A stretch of DNA of 64,000 nt from Liolophura sinensis (lineage: Eukaryota > Mollusca > Polyplacophora > Chitonida > Chitonidae), in the NCBI RefSeq assembly GCF_032854445.1, contig NW_027018083.1, forward strand, positions 25,037-89,036, read 5' to 3'. A program made the position numbers and the translations under genes. The notes under the pieces were generated by a model, which worked only from the letters and a program-made list of their open reading frames with translations, searched no databases and was not told the DNA's origin. Numbering within the stretch: the stretch's first letter is position 1; the number at the start of each line of letters is the position of its first letter. Shown here piece by piece: positions 25,501 through 38,488 of this stretch.

Positions 25501-26953
25501 GGAAATATGCAATTTTTTAACAGCTGCCGATGCCTGGCCCAATTCCGCATCTATTAGAACCTTATAGATGTGGTTCAGTGATCAGTTGTACTTTTTACAG
25601 CAGACTGTATCTAGTACATTGTGTTTTTTATGTACGAATGGTGTGGTTTTTCTACACGTAGATAAAGACATTGAGATTGTCTTGGACTTAAAAGTAAGAC
25701 AATTGCTGGATGAGTTAAATGGGCTTAGCCCAAAGATTTGACGTCTTCTGGGCTACCGAAGGGCACATAACGTATAGTTAAAAGTTGAATATAGTAACGA
25801 CCAGTCGCGATTGTGCATAGTACAGTGTATCCGATTTCAATTAACAAAAAGACCAGGCAAAAATGCAAAAGTGGAAAAACTGTTCCAGTGCTGCTGGTAA
25901 GAGACTAATCCGACGTATTTTGTGACGAGAAATCGAATGGTGCAAACCGCGTTGCTCTCCGACCAATACTTTTGGCTGTAGCCACAATTGAATGATCATT
26001 GATGTCATAGTCACGTGCCCAGCAACGGCTCTTACTCCATGGAAACCAGGGAAATATGCAATTTTTTAACAGCTGCCGATGCCTGGCCCAATTCCGCATC
26101 TATTAGAACCTTATAGATGTGGTTCAGTGATCAGTTGTACTTTTTACAGCAGACTGTATCTAGTACATTGTGTTTTTTATGTACGAATGGTGTGGTTTTT
26201 CTACACGTAGATAAAGACATTGAGATTGTCTTGCACTTAAAAGTAAGACAATTGCTGGGTGAGTTAAATGGGCTTAGCCCAAAAATTTGACGTCTTCTGG
26301 GCTACAGAAGGGCACATAACTTATAGTCAAAAGTTGAATATAGTAATGATCAGTCGCGATTGTACATAGTAGATTGTATCCGATTTCAAATTAACAAAAA
26401 GACCAGGCAAAAATGCAAAAGTGGAAAAACTGTTCCAGTGCTGCTGGTAAGAGGCTAATCCGACGTATTTTGTGACGAAAAATCGAATGGTGCAAACCGC
26501 GTTGCTCTCCGACCAATACTTTTGGCTGTAGCGACAATTGAATGATCATTGATGTCATAGTCACGTGCCCAGCAACGGCTCTTACTCCATGGAAACCAGG
26601 GAAATTTGCAATTTTTTAAACAGCTGCCGATGCCTGGCCCAATTCCGCATCTATTAGAACCTTATAGATGTGGTTCAGTGATCAGTTGTACTTTTTACAG
26701 CAGACTGTATCTAGTACATTGTGTTTTTTATGTACGAATGGTGTGGTTTTTCTACACGTAGATAAAGACATTGAAATTGTCTTGGACTTAAAAGTAAGAC
26801 AATTGCTGGATGAGTTAAATGGGCTTAGCCCAAAGATTTGACGTCTTCTGGGCTACCGAAGGGCACATAACGTATAGTTAAAAGTTGAATATAGTAACGA
26901 CCAGTCGCGATTGTGCATAGTACAGTGTATCCGATTTCAATTAACAAAAAGAC
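22556..26953. repeat. 8-monomer higher-order repeat, copy 1 (4.4 kb)
   Basis: Starts are 22556, 23106, 23656, 24204, 24754, 25305, 25854 and 26404. The order is: (1) 'gaagctaat' ending in 'tacaaggtatcc'; (2) 'gaaatagaatgg' with 'cctaggcca'; (3) 'gagactaat' with 'cgtgcctagc'; (4) 'ataaat' with 'tgcacttaaaag' and 'cccaaaaattt'; (5) 'gacgaaaaat' with 'attgaaattg'; (6) and (7) 'aatatgcaatttttt' units, the second with 'tgcacttaaaag'; (8) 'gacgaaaaat' again. Copy 2 follows directly with the same order. Units 1 to 4 carry single-base indels absent from copy 2. Confidence 0.85.
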
Positions 26954-29900
26954 CAGGCAAAAATGCAAAAGTGGAAAAACTGTTCCAGTGCTGCTGGTAA
27001 GAAGCTAATCCGACGTATTTTGTCACGAGAAATCGAATGGTGCAAACCGCGTTGCTCTCCGACCAATACTTTTGGCTGTAGCGACAATTGAATGATCATT
27101 GATGTCATAGTCACGTGCCTAGCAACGGCTCTTACTCCATGGAAACCAGGGAAATTTGCAATTTTTTAAACAGCTGCCGATGCCTGGCCCAATTCCGCAT
27201 CTATTAGAACCTTATAGATGTGGTTCAGTGATCAGTTGTACTTTTTACAGCAGACTGTATCTAGTACATTGTGTTTTTTATGTACGAATGGTGTGGTTTT
27301 TCTACACGTAGATAAAGACATTGAGATTGTCTTGGACTTAAAAGTAAGACAATTGCTGGATGAGTTAAATGGGCTTAGCCCAAAGATTTGACGTCTTCTG
27401 GGCTACCGAAGGGCACATAACGTATAGTTAAAAGTTGAATATAGTAACGACCAGTCGCGATTGTGCATAGTACAAGGTATCCGATTTCAATTAACAAAAA
27501 GACCAGGCAAAAATGCAAAAGTGGAAAAACTGTTCCAGTGCTGCTGGTAAGAGGCTAATCCGACGTATTTTGTCACGAGAAATAGAATGGTGCAAACCGC
27601 GTTGCTCTCCGACCAATACTTTTGGCTGTAGCGACAATTGAATGATCATTGATGTCATAGTCACGTGCCCAGCAACGGCTCTTACTCCATGGAAACCAGG
27701 GAAATTTGCAATTTTCTAAACAGCTGCCGATGCCTAGGCCAATTCCGCATCTTTTAGAACCTTATTGATGTGGGTCAGTGATCAGTTGTACTTTTTACAG
27801 CAGACTGTATCTAGTACCTTGTGTTTTTTTAAGTACAAATGGTGTGGTTTTTCTACACGTAGATAAAGACATTGAGATTGTCTTGGACTTAAAAGTAAGA
27901 CAATTGCTGGATGAGTTAAATGGGCTTAGCCCAAAGATTTGACGTCTTCTGGGCTACCGAAGGGCACATAACGTATAGTTAAAAGTTGAATATAGTAACG
28001 ACCAGTCGCGATTGTGCATAGTACAGTGTATCCGATTTCAATTAACAAAAAGACCAGGCAAAAATGCAAAAGTGGAAAAACTGTTCCAGTGCTGCTGGTA
28101 AGAGACTAATCCGACGTATTTTGTCACGAGAAATCGAATGGTGCAAACCGCGTTGCTCTCCGACCAATACTTTTGGCTGTAGCGACAATTGAATGATCAT
28201 TGATGTCATAGTCACGTGCCTAGCAACGGCTCTTACTCCATGGAAACCAGGGAAATTTGCAATTTTTTAAACAGCTGCCGATGCCTGGCCCAATTCCGCA
28301 TCTATTAGAACCTTATAGATGTGGTTCAGTGATCAGTTGTACTTTTTACAGCAGACTGTATCTAGTACATTGTGTTTTTTATGTACGAATGGTGTGGTTT
28401 TTCTACACGTAGATAAAGACATTGAGATTGTCTTGGACTTAAAAGTAAGACAATTGCTGGATGAGTTAAATGGGCTTAGCCCAAAGATTTGACGTCTTCT
28501 GGGCTACCGAAGGGCACATAACGTATAGTTAAAAGTTGAATATAGTAACGACCAGTCGCGATTGTGCATAGTACAGTGTATCCGATTTCAATTAACAAAA
28601 AGACCAGGCAAAAATGCAAAAGTGGAAAAACTGTTCCAGTGCTGCTGGTAAGAGGCTAATCCGACGTATTTTGTCACGAGAAATCGAATGGTGCAAACCG
28701 CGTTGCTCTCCGACCAATACTTTTGGCTGTAGCGACAATTGAATGATCATTGATGTCATAGTCACGTGCCCAGCAACGGCTCTTACTCCATGGAAACCAG
28801 GGAAATTTGCAATTTTCTAAACAGCTGCCGATGCCTGGCCCAATTCCGCATCTTTTAGAACCTTATAAATGTGGTTCAGTGATCAGTTGTACTTTTTACA
28901 GCAGACTGTATCTAGTACATTGTGTTTTTTATGTACGAATGGTGTGGTTTTTCTACACGTAGATAAAGACATTGAGATTGTCTTGCACTTAAAAGTAAGA
29001 CAATTGCTGGGTGAGTTAAATGGGCTTAGCCCAAAAATGACGTCTTCTGGGCTACAGAAGGGCACATAACTTATAGTCAAAAGTTGAATATAGTAATGAT
29101 CAGTCGCGATTGTACATAGTAGATTGTATCCGATTTCAAATTAACAAAAAGACCAGGCAAAAATGCAAAAGTGGAAAAAACTGTTCCAGTGCTGCTGGTA
29201 AGAGGCTAATCCGACGTATTTTGTGACGAAAAATCGAATGGTGCAAACCGCGTTGCTCTCCGACCAATACTTTTGGCTGTAGCGACAATTGAATGATCAT
29301 TGATGTCATAGTCACGTGCCCAGCAACGGCTCTTACTCCATGGAAACCAGGGAAATTTGCAATTTTTTAAACAGCTGCCGATGCCTGGCCCAATTCCGCA
29401 TCTATTAGAACCTTATAGATGTGGTTCAGTGATCAGTTGTACTTTTTACAGCAGACTGTATCTAGTACATTGTGTTTTTTATGTACGAATGGTGTGGTTT
29501 TTCTACACGTAGATAAAGACATTGAAATTGTCTTGGACTTAAAAGTAAGACAATTGCTGGATGAGTTAAATGGGCTTAGCCCAAAGATTTGACGTCTTCT
29601 GGGCTACCGAAGGGCACATAACGTATAGTTAAAAGTTGAATATAGTAACGACCAGTCGCGATTGTGCATAGTACAGTGTATCCGATTTCAATTAACAAAA
29701 AGACCAGGCAAAAATGCAAAAGTGGAAAAACTGTTCCAGTGCTGCTGGTAAGAGGCTAATCCGACGTATTTTGTCACGAGAAATCGAATGGTGCAAACCG
29801 CGTTGCTCTCCGACCAATACTTTTGGCTGTAGCCACAATTGAATGATCATTGATGTCATAGTCACGTGCCCAGCAACGGCTCTTACTCCATGGAAACCAG

Positions 29901-31354
29901 GGAAATATGCAATTTTTTAACAGCTGCCGATGCCTGGCCCAATTCCGCATCTATTAGAACCTTATAGATGTGGTTCAGTGATCAGTTGTACTTTTTACAG
30001 CAGACTGTATCTAGTACATTGTGTTTTTTATGTACGAATGGTGTGGTTTTTCTACACGTAGATAAAGACATTGAGATTGTCTTGGACTTAAAAGTAAGAC
30101 AATTGCTGGATGAGTTAAATGGGCTTAGCCCAAAGATTTGACGTCTTCTGGGCTACCGAAGGGCACATAACGTATAGTTAAAAGTTGAATATAGTAACGA
30201 CCAGTCGCGATTGTGCATAGTACAGTGTATCCGATTTCAATTAACAAAAAGACCAGGCAAAAATGCAAAAGTGGAAAAAACTGTTCCAGTGCTGCTGGTA
30301 AGAGACTAATCCGACGTATTTTGTGACGAGAAATCGAATGGTGCAAACCGCGTTGCTCTCCGACCAATACTTTTGGCTGTAGCCACAATTGAATGATCAT
30401 TGATGTCATAGTCACGTGCCCAGCAACGGCTCTTACTCCATGGAAACCAGGGAAATATGCAATTTTTTAACAGCTGCCGATGCCTGGCCCAATTCCGCAT
30501 CTATTAGAACCTTATAGATGTGGTTCAGTGATCAGTTGTACTTTTTACAGCAGACTGTATCTAGTACATTGTGTTTTTTATGTACGAATGGTGTGGTTTT
30601 TCTACACGTAGATAAAGACATTGAGATTGTCTTGCACTTAAAAGTAAGACAATTGCTGGGTGAGTTAAATGGGCTTAGCCCAAAAATTTGACGTCTTCTG
30701 GGCTACAGAAGGGCACATAACTTATAGTCAAAAGTTGAATATAGTAATGATCAGTCGCGATTGTACATAGTAGATTGTATCCGATTTCAAATTAACAAAA
30801 AGACCAGGCAAAAATGCAAAAGTGGAAAAACTGTTCCAGTGCTGCTGGTAAGAGGCTAATCCGACGTATTTTGTGACGAAAAATCGAATGGTGCAAACCG
30901 CGTTGCTCTCCGACCAATACTTTTGGCTGTAGCGACAATTGAATGATCATTGATGTCATAGTCACGTGCCCAGCAACGGCTCTTACTCCATGGAAACCAG
31001 GGAAATTTGCAATTTTTTAAACAGCTGCCGATGCCTGGCCCAATTCCGCATCTATTAGAACCTTATAGATGTGGTTCAGTGATCAGTTGTACTTTTTACA
31101 GCAGACTGTATCTAGTACATTGTGTTTTTTATGTACGAATGGTGTGGTTTTTCTACACGTAGATAAAGACATTGAAATTGTCTTGGACTTAAAAGTAAGA
31201 CAATTGCTGGATGAGTTAAATGGGCTTAGCCCAAAGATTTGACGTCTTCTGGGCTACCGAAGGGCACATAACGTATAGTTAAAAGTTGAATATAGTAACG
31301 ACCAGTCGCGATTGTGCATAGTACAGTGTATCCGATTTCAATTAACAAAAAGAC
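26954..31354. repeat. 8-monomer higher-order repeat, copy 2 (4.4 kb)
   Basis: Starts are 26954, 27504, 28055, 28605, 29154, 29705, 30254 and 30805. Each unit pairs with the one 4398 to 4401 bases to its left, sharing even the rare 'gaagctaat', 'tacaaggtatcc' and 'gaaatagaatgg' changes. Copy-specific differences are few, for example loss of three bases in 'cccaaaaatgacg' near 29035 and an extra A at about 29175 and 30275. A less regular third relative follows at 31355-35743, where units 32454, 33005, 34104, 34647 and 35196 resemble positions 2 to 6 but extra monomers are interposed. Confidence 0.85.
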
Positions 31355-34300
31355 CAGGCAAAAATGCAAAAGTGGAAAAACTGTTCCAGTGCTGCTGGTA
31401 AGAGGCTAATCCGACGTATTTTGTCACGAGAAATCGAATGGTGCAAACCGCGTTGCTCTCCGACCAATACTTTTGGCTGTAGCCACAATTGAATGATCAT
31501 TGATGTCATAGTCACGTGCCCAGCAACGGCTCTTACTCCATGGAAACCAGGGAAATATGCAATTTTTTAACAGCTGCCGATGCCTGGCCCAATTCCGCAT
31601 CTATTAGAAAATTATAGATGTGGTTCAGTGATCAGTTGTACTTTTTACAGCAGACTGTATCTAGTACATTGTGTTTTTTATGTACGAATGGTGTGGTTTT
31701 TCTACACGTAGATAAAGACATTGAGATTGTCTTGGACTTAAAAGTAAGACAATTGCTGGATGAGTTAAATGGGCTTAGCCCAAAGATTTGACGTCTTCTG
31801 GGCTACCGAAGGGCACATAACGTATAGTTAAAAGTTGAATATAGTAACGACCAGTCGCGATTGTGCATAGTACAGTGTATCCGATTTCAATTAACAAAAA
31901 GACCAGGCAAAAATGCAAAAGTGGAAAAACTGTTCCAGTGCTGCTGGTAAGAGACTAATCCGACGTATTTTGTGACGAGAAATCGAATGGTGCAAACCGC
32001 GTTGCTCTCCGACCAATACTTTTGGCTGTAGCCACAATTGAATGATCATTGATGTCATAGTCACGTGCCTAGCAACGGCTCTTACTCCATGGAAACCAGG
32101 GAAATATGCAATTTTTTAACAGCTGCCGATGCCTGGCCCAATTCCGCATCTATTAGAACCTTATAGATGTGGTTCAGTGATCAGTTGTACTTTTTACAGC
32201 AGACTGTATCTAGTACATTGTGTTTTTTATGTACGAATGGTGTGGTTTTTCTACACGTAGATAAAGACATTGAGATTGTCTTTGGACTTAAAAGTAAGAC
32301 AATTGCTGGATGAGTTAAATGGGCTTAGCCCAAAGATTTGACGTCTTCTGGGCTACCGAAGGGCACATAACGTATAGTTAAAAGTTGAATATAGTAACGA
32401 CCAGTCGCGATTGTGCATAGTACAGTGTATCCGATTTCAATTAACAAAAAGACCAGGCAAAAATGCAAAAGTGGAAAAACTGTTCCAGTGCTGCTGGTAA
32501 GAGGCTAATCCGACGTATTTTGTCACGAGAAATCGAATGGTGCAAACCGCGTTGCTCTCCGACCAATACTTTTGGCTGTAGCGACAATTGAATGATCATT
32601 GATGTCATAGTCACGTGCCCAGCAACGGCTCTTACTCCATGGAAACCAGGGAAATTTGCAATTTTCTAAACAGCTGCCGATGCCTAGGCCAATTCCGCAT
32701 CTTTTAGAACCTTATTGATGTGGGTCAGTGATCAGTTGTACTTTTTACAGCAGACTGTATCTAGTACCTTGTGTTTTTTTAAGTACAAATGGTGTGGTTT
32801 TTCTACACGTAGATAAAGACATTGAGATTGTCTTGGACTTAAAAGTAAGACAATTGCTGGATGAGTTAAATGGGCTTAGCCCAAAGATTTGACGTCTTCT
32901 GGGCTACCGAAGGGCACATAACGTATAGTTAAAAGTTGAATATAGTAACGACCAGTCGCGATTGTGCATAGTACAGTGTATCCGATTTCAATTAACAAAA
33001 AGACCAGGCAAAAAATGCAAAAGTGGAAAAACTGTTCCAGTGCTGCTGGTAAGAGACTAATCCGACGTATTTTGTCACGAGAAATCGAATGGTGCAAACC
33101 GCGTTGCTCTCCGACCAATACTTTTGGCTGTAGCGACATTGAATGATCATTGATGTCATAGTCACGTGCCTAGCAACGGCTCTTACTCCATGGAAACCAG
33201 GGAAATTTGCAATTTTTTAAACAGCTGCCGATGCCTGGCCCAATTCCGCATCTATTAGAACCTTATAGATGTGGTTCAGTGATCAGTTGTACTTTTTACA
33301 GCAGACTGTATCTAGTACATTGTGTTTTTATGTACGAATGGTGTGGTTTTTCTACACGTAGATAAAGACATTGAAATTGTCTTGGACTTAAAAGTAAGAC
33401 AATTGCTGGATGAGTTAAATGGGCTTAGCCCAAAGATTTGACGTCTTCTGGGCTACCGAAGGGCACATAACGTATAGTTAAAAGTTGAATATAGTAACGA
33501 CCAGTCTCGATTGTGCATAGTACAGTGTATCCGATTTCAATTAACAAAAAGACCAGGCAAAAATGCAAAAGTGGAAAAACTGTTCCAGTGCTGCTCGTAA
33601 GAGGCTAATCCGACGTATTTTGTGACGAGAAATCGAATGGTGCAAACCGCGTTGCTCTCCGACCAATACTTTTGGCTGTAGCGACAATTGAATGATCATT
33701 GATGTCATAGTCACGTGCCTAGCAACGGCTCTTACTCCATGGAAACCAGGGAAATTTGCAATTTTTTAAACAGCTGCCGATGCCTGGCCCAATTCCGCAT
33801 CTATTAGAACCTTATAGATGTGGTTCAGTGATCAGTTGTACTTTTTACAGCAGACTGTATCTAGTACATTGTGTTTTTTATGTACGAATGGTGTGGTTTT
33901 TCTACACGTAGATAAAGACATTGAGATTGTCTTGGACTTAAAAGTAAGACAATTGCTGGATGAGTTAAATGGGCTTAGCCCAAAGATTTGACGTCTTCTG
34001 GGCTACCGAAGGGCACATAACGTATAGTTAAAAGTTGAATATAGTAACGACCAGTCGCGATTGTGCATAGTACAGTGTATCCGATTTCAATTAACAAAAA
34101 GACCAGGCAAAAATGCAAAAGTGGAAAAACTGTTCCAGTGCTGCTGCTAATCCGACGTATTTTGTCACGAGAAATCGAATGGTGCAAACCGCGTTGCTCT
34201 CCGACCAATACTTTTGGCTGTAGCGACAATTGAATGATCATTGATGTCATAGTCACGTGCCCAGCAACGGCTCTTACTCCATGGAAACCAGGGAAATTTG

Positions 34301-37300
34301 CAATTTTCTAAACAGCTGCCGATGCCTGGCCCAATTCCACATCTTTTAGAACCTTATAAATGTGGTTCAGTGATCAGTTGTACTTTTTACAGCAGACTGT
34401 ATCTAGTACATTGTGTTTTTTATGTACGAATGGTGTGGTTTTTCTACACGTAGATAAAGACATTGAGATTGTCTTGCACTTAAAAGTAAGACAATTGCTG
34501 GGTGAGTTAAATGGGCTTAGCCCAAAAATTTGACGTCTTCTGGGCTACAGAAGGGCACATAACTTATAGTCAAAAGTTGAATATAGTAATGATCAGTCGC
34601 GATTGTACATAGTAGATTGTATCCGATTTCAAATTAACAAAAAGACCAGGCAAAAATGCAAAAGTGGAAAAACTGTTCCAGTGCTGCTGGTAAGAGGCTA
34701 ATCCGACGTATTTTGTGACGAAAAATCGAATGGTGCAAACCGCGTTGCTCTCCGACCAATACTTTTGGCTGTAGCGACAATTGAATGATCATTGATGTCA
34801 TAGTCACGTGCCCAGCAACGGCTCTTACTCCATGGAAACCAGGGAAATTTGCAATTTTTTAAACAGCTGCCGATGCCTGGCCCAATTCCGCATCTATTAG
34901 AACCTTATAGATGTGGTTCAGTGATCAGTTGTACTTTTTACAGCAGACTGTATCTAGTACATTGTGTTTTTTATGTACGAATGGTGTGGTTTTTCTACAC
35001 GTAGATAAAGACATTGAAATTGTCTTGGACTTAAAAGTAAGACAATTGCTGATGAGTTAAATGGGCTTAGCCCAAAGATTTGACGTCTTCTGGGCTACCG
35101 AAGGGCACATAACGTATAGTTAAAAGTTGAATATAGTAACGACCAGTCGCGATTGTGCATAGTACAGTGTATCCGATTTCAATTAACAAAAAGACCAGGC
35201 AAAAATGCAAAAGTGGAAAAACTGTTCCAGTGCTGCTGGTAAGAGGCTAATCCGACGTATTTTGTCACGAGAAATCGAATGGTGCAAACCGCGTTGCTCT
35301 CCGACCATACTTTTGGCTGTAGCCACAATTGAATGATCATTGATGTCATAGTCACGTGCCCAGCAACGGCTCTTACTCCATGGAAACCAGGGAAATATGC
35401 AATTTTTTAACAGCTGCCGATGCCTGGCCCAATTCCGCATCTATTAGAACCTTATAGATGTGGTTCAGTGATCAGTTGTACTTTTTACAGCAGACTGTAT
35501 CTAGTACATTGTGTTTTTTATGTACGAATGGTGTGGTTTTTCTACACGTAGATAAAGACATTGAGATTGTCTTGGACTTAAAAGTAAGACAATTGCTGGA
35601 TGAGTTAAATGGGCTTAGCCCAAAGATTTGACGTCTTCTGGGCTACCGAAGGGCACATAACGTATAGTTAAAAGTTGAATATAGTAACGACCAGTCGCGA
35701 TTGTGCATAGTACAGTGTATCCGATTTCAATTAACAAAAAGACCAGGCAAAAATGCAAAAGTGTAAAAACTGTTCCAGTGCTGCTGGTAAGAGGCTAATC
35801 CGACGTATTTTGTGACGAGAAATCGAATGGTGCAAACCGCGTTGCTCTCCGACTAATACTTTTGGCTGTAGCGACAATTGAATGATCATTGATGTCATAG
35901 TCACGTGCCAGCAACGGCTCTTACTCCATGGAAACCAGGGAAATTTGCAATTTTTTAAACAGCTGCCGATGCCTGGGCCAATTCCGCATCTTTTAGAACT
36001 TTATTGATGTGGGTCAGTGATCAGTTGTACTTTTTACAGCAGACTGTATCTAGTACCTTGTGTTTTTTATGTACAAATGGTGTGGTTTTTCTACACGTAG
36101 ATAAAGACATGAGATTGTCTTGGACTTAAAAGTAAGAACAATTGCTGGATGAATTAAATGGGCTTAGCCCAAAGATTTGACGTCTTCTGGGCTACCGAAG
36201 GGCACATAACGTATAGTTAAAAGTTGAATATAGTAACGACCAGTCGCGATTGTGCATAGTACAGTGTATCCGATTTCAATTAACAAAAAGACCAGGCAAA
36301 AATGCAAAAGTGGAAAAACTGTTCCAGTGCTGCTGGTAAGAGGCTAATCCGACGTATTTTGTCACGAGAAATCGAATGGTGCAAACCGCGTTGCTCTCCG
36401 ACCAATACTTTTGGCTGTAGCGACAATTGAATGATCATTGATGTCATAGTCACGTGCCCAGCAACGGCTCTTACTCCATGGAAACCAGGGAAATATGCAA
36501 TTTTTTAACAGCTGCCGATGCCTGGCCCAATTCCGCATCTATTAGAACCTTATAAATGTGGTTCAGTGATCAGTTGTACTTTTTACAGCAGACTGTATCT
36601 AGTACATTGTGTTTTTATGTACGAATGGTGTGGTTTTTCTACACGTAGATAAAGACATTGAGATTGTCTTGGACCTAAAAGTAAGACAATTGCTGGTGAG
36701 TTAAATGGGCTTAGCCCAAAGATTTGACGTCTTCTGGGCTACAGAAGGGCACATAACGTATAGTCAAAAGTTGAATATAGTAATGGACCAGTCGCGATTG
36801 TACATAGTAGATTGTATCCGATTTCAAATTAACAAAAAGACCAGGCAAAAATGCAAAAGTGGAAAAACTGTTCAGTGCTGCTGGTAAGAGGCTAATCCGA
36901 CGTATTTTGTCAGGAGAAATCGAATGGTGCAAACCGCGTTGCTCTCCGACCAATACTTTTGGCTGTAGCGACAATTGAATGATCATTGATGTCATAGTCA
37001 CGTGCCCAGCAACGGCTCTTACTCCATGGAAACCAGGGAAATATGCAATTTTTTAACACCTGCCGATGCCTGGCCCAATTCCGCATCTATTAGAACCTTA
37101 TAGATGTGGTTCAGTGATCAGTTGTACTTTTTACAGCAGACTGTATCTAGTACATTGTGTTTTTTATGTACGAATGTGTGGTTTTTCTACACGTAGATAA
37201 AGACCTTGAGATTGTCTTGGACTTAAAAGTAAGACAATTGCTGGATGAGTTAAATGGGCTTAGCCCAAAGATTTGACGTCTTCTGGGCTACCGAAGGGCA

Positions 37301-38488
37301 CATAACGTATAGTTAAAAGTTGAATATAGTAACGACCAGTCGCGATTGTGCATAGTACAGTGTATCCGATTTCAATTACAAAAAGACCAGGCAAAAATGC
37401 AAAGTGGAAAAACTGTTCCAGTGCTGCTGGTAAGAGACTAATCCGACGTATTTTGTCACGAGAAATCGAATGGTGCAAACCGCGTTGCTCTCCGACCAAT
37501 ACTTTTGGCTGTAGCGACAATTGAATGATCATTGATGTCATGGTCACGTGCCCAGCAACGGCTCTTACTCCATGGAAACCAGGGAAATTTGCAATTTTCT
37601 AAACAGCTGCCGATGCCTGGGCCAATTCCGCATCTTTTAGAACCTTATTGATGTGGGTCAGTGATCAGTTGTACTTTTTTACAGCAGACTGTATCTAGTA
37701 CCTTGTGTTTTTTATGTACAAATGGTGTGGTTTTTCTACACGTAGATAAAGACATTGAGATTGTCTTGGACTTAAAAGTAAGACAATTGCTGGATGAGTT
37801 AAATGGGCTTAGCCCAAAGATTTGACGTCTTCTGGGCTACCGAAGGGCACATAACGTATAGTTAAAAGTTGAATATAGTAACGACCAGTCGCGATTGTGC
37901 ATAGTACAGTGTATGCGATTTCAATTAACAAAAAGACCAGGCAAAAATGCAAAAGTGTAAAAACTGTTCTAGTGCTGCTGGTAAGAGGCTAATCCGACGT
38001 ATTTTGTCACGAGAAATCGAATGGTGCAAACCGCGTTGCTCTCCGACCAATACTTTTGGCTGTAGCCACAATTGAATGATCATTGATGTCATAGTCACGT
38101 GCCCAGCAACGGCTCTTACTCCATGGAAACCAGGGAAATTTGCCATTTTTTAAACAGCTGCCGATGCCTGGCCCAATTCCGCATCTATTAGAACCTTATT
38201 GATGTGGGTCAGTGATCAGTTGTACTTTTTACAGCAGACTGTATCTAGTACCTTGTGTTTTTTATGTACAAATGGTGTGGTTTTTCTACACGTAGATAAA
38301 GACATTGAGATTGTCTTGGACTTAAAAGTAAGACAATTGCTGGATGAGTTAAATGGGCTTAGCCCAAAGATTTGACGTCTTCTGGGCTACAGAAGGGCAC
38401 ATAACTTATAGTCAAAAGTTGAATATAGTAATGACCAGTCGCGATTGTACATAGTAGATTGTATCCGATTTCAAATTAACAAAAAGAC
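31355..38488. repeat. Satellite monomers 58-70, irregular third copy and transition zone
   Basis: Starts are 31355, 31904, 32454, 33005, 33554, 34104, 34647, 35196, 35744, 36293, 36842, 37388 and 37938. Units to 35743 resemble members of the 8-monomer repeat in broken order. The unit at 34104 lacks 'ggtaagag' next to 'gctgctgctaatcc' (543 bp). From 35744 the ctaggcc and 'tgcacttaaaag' types disappear and new variants arise ('gtcaggag' at 36842, 'taccttgtg' with a normal 'atgtacaaatgg'). Scattered single-base indels occur between 33.0 and 37.7 kb, for example 'ttgctgatgag', 'gaccatac', 'gacatgag', 'agaacaattg', 'aatggacc' and 'gcaaagtgg'. Confidence 0.75.
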
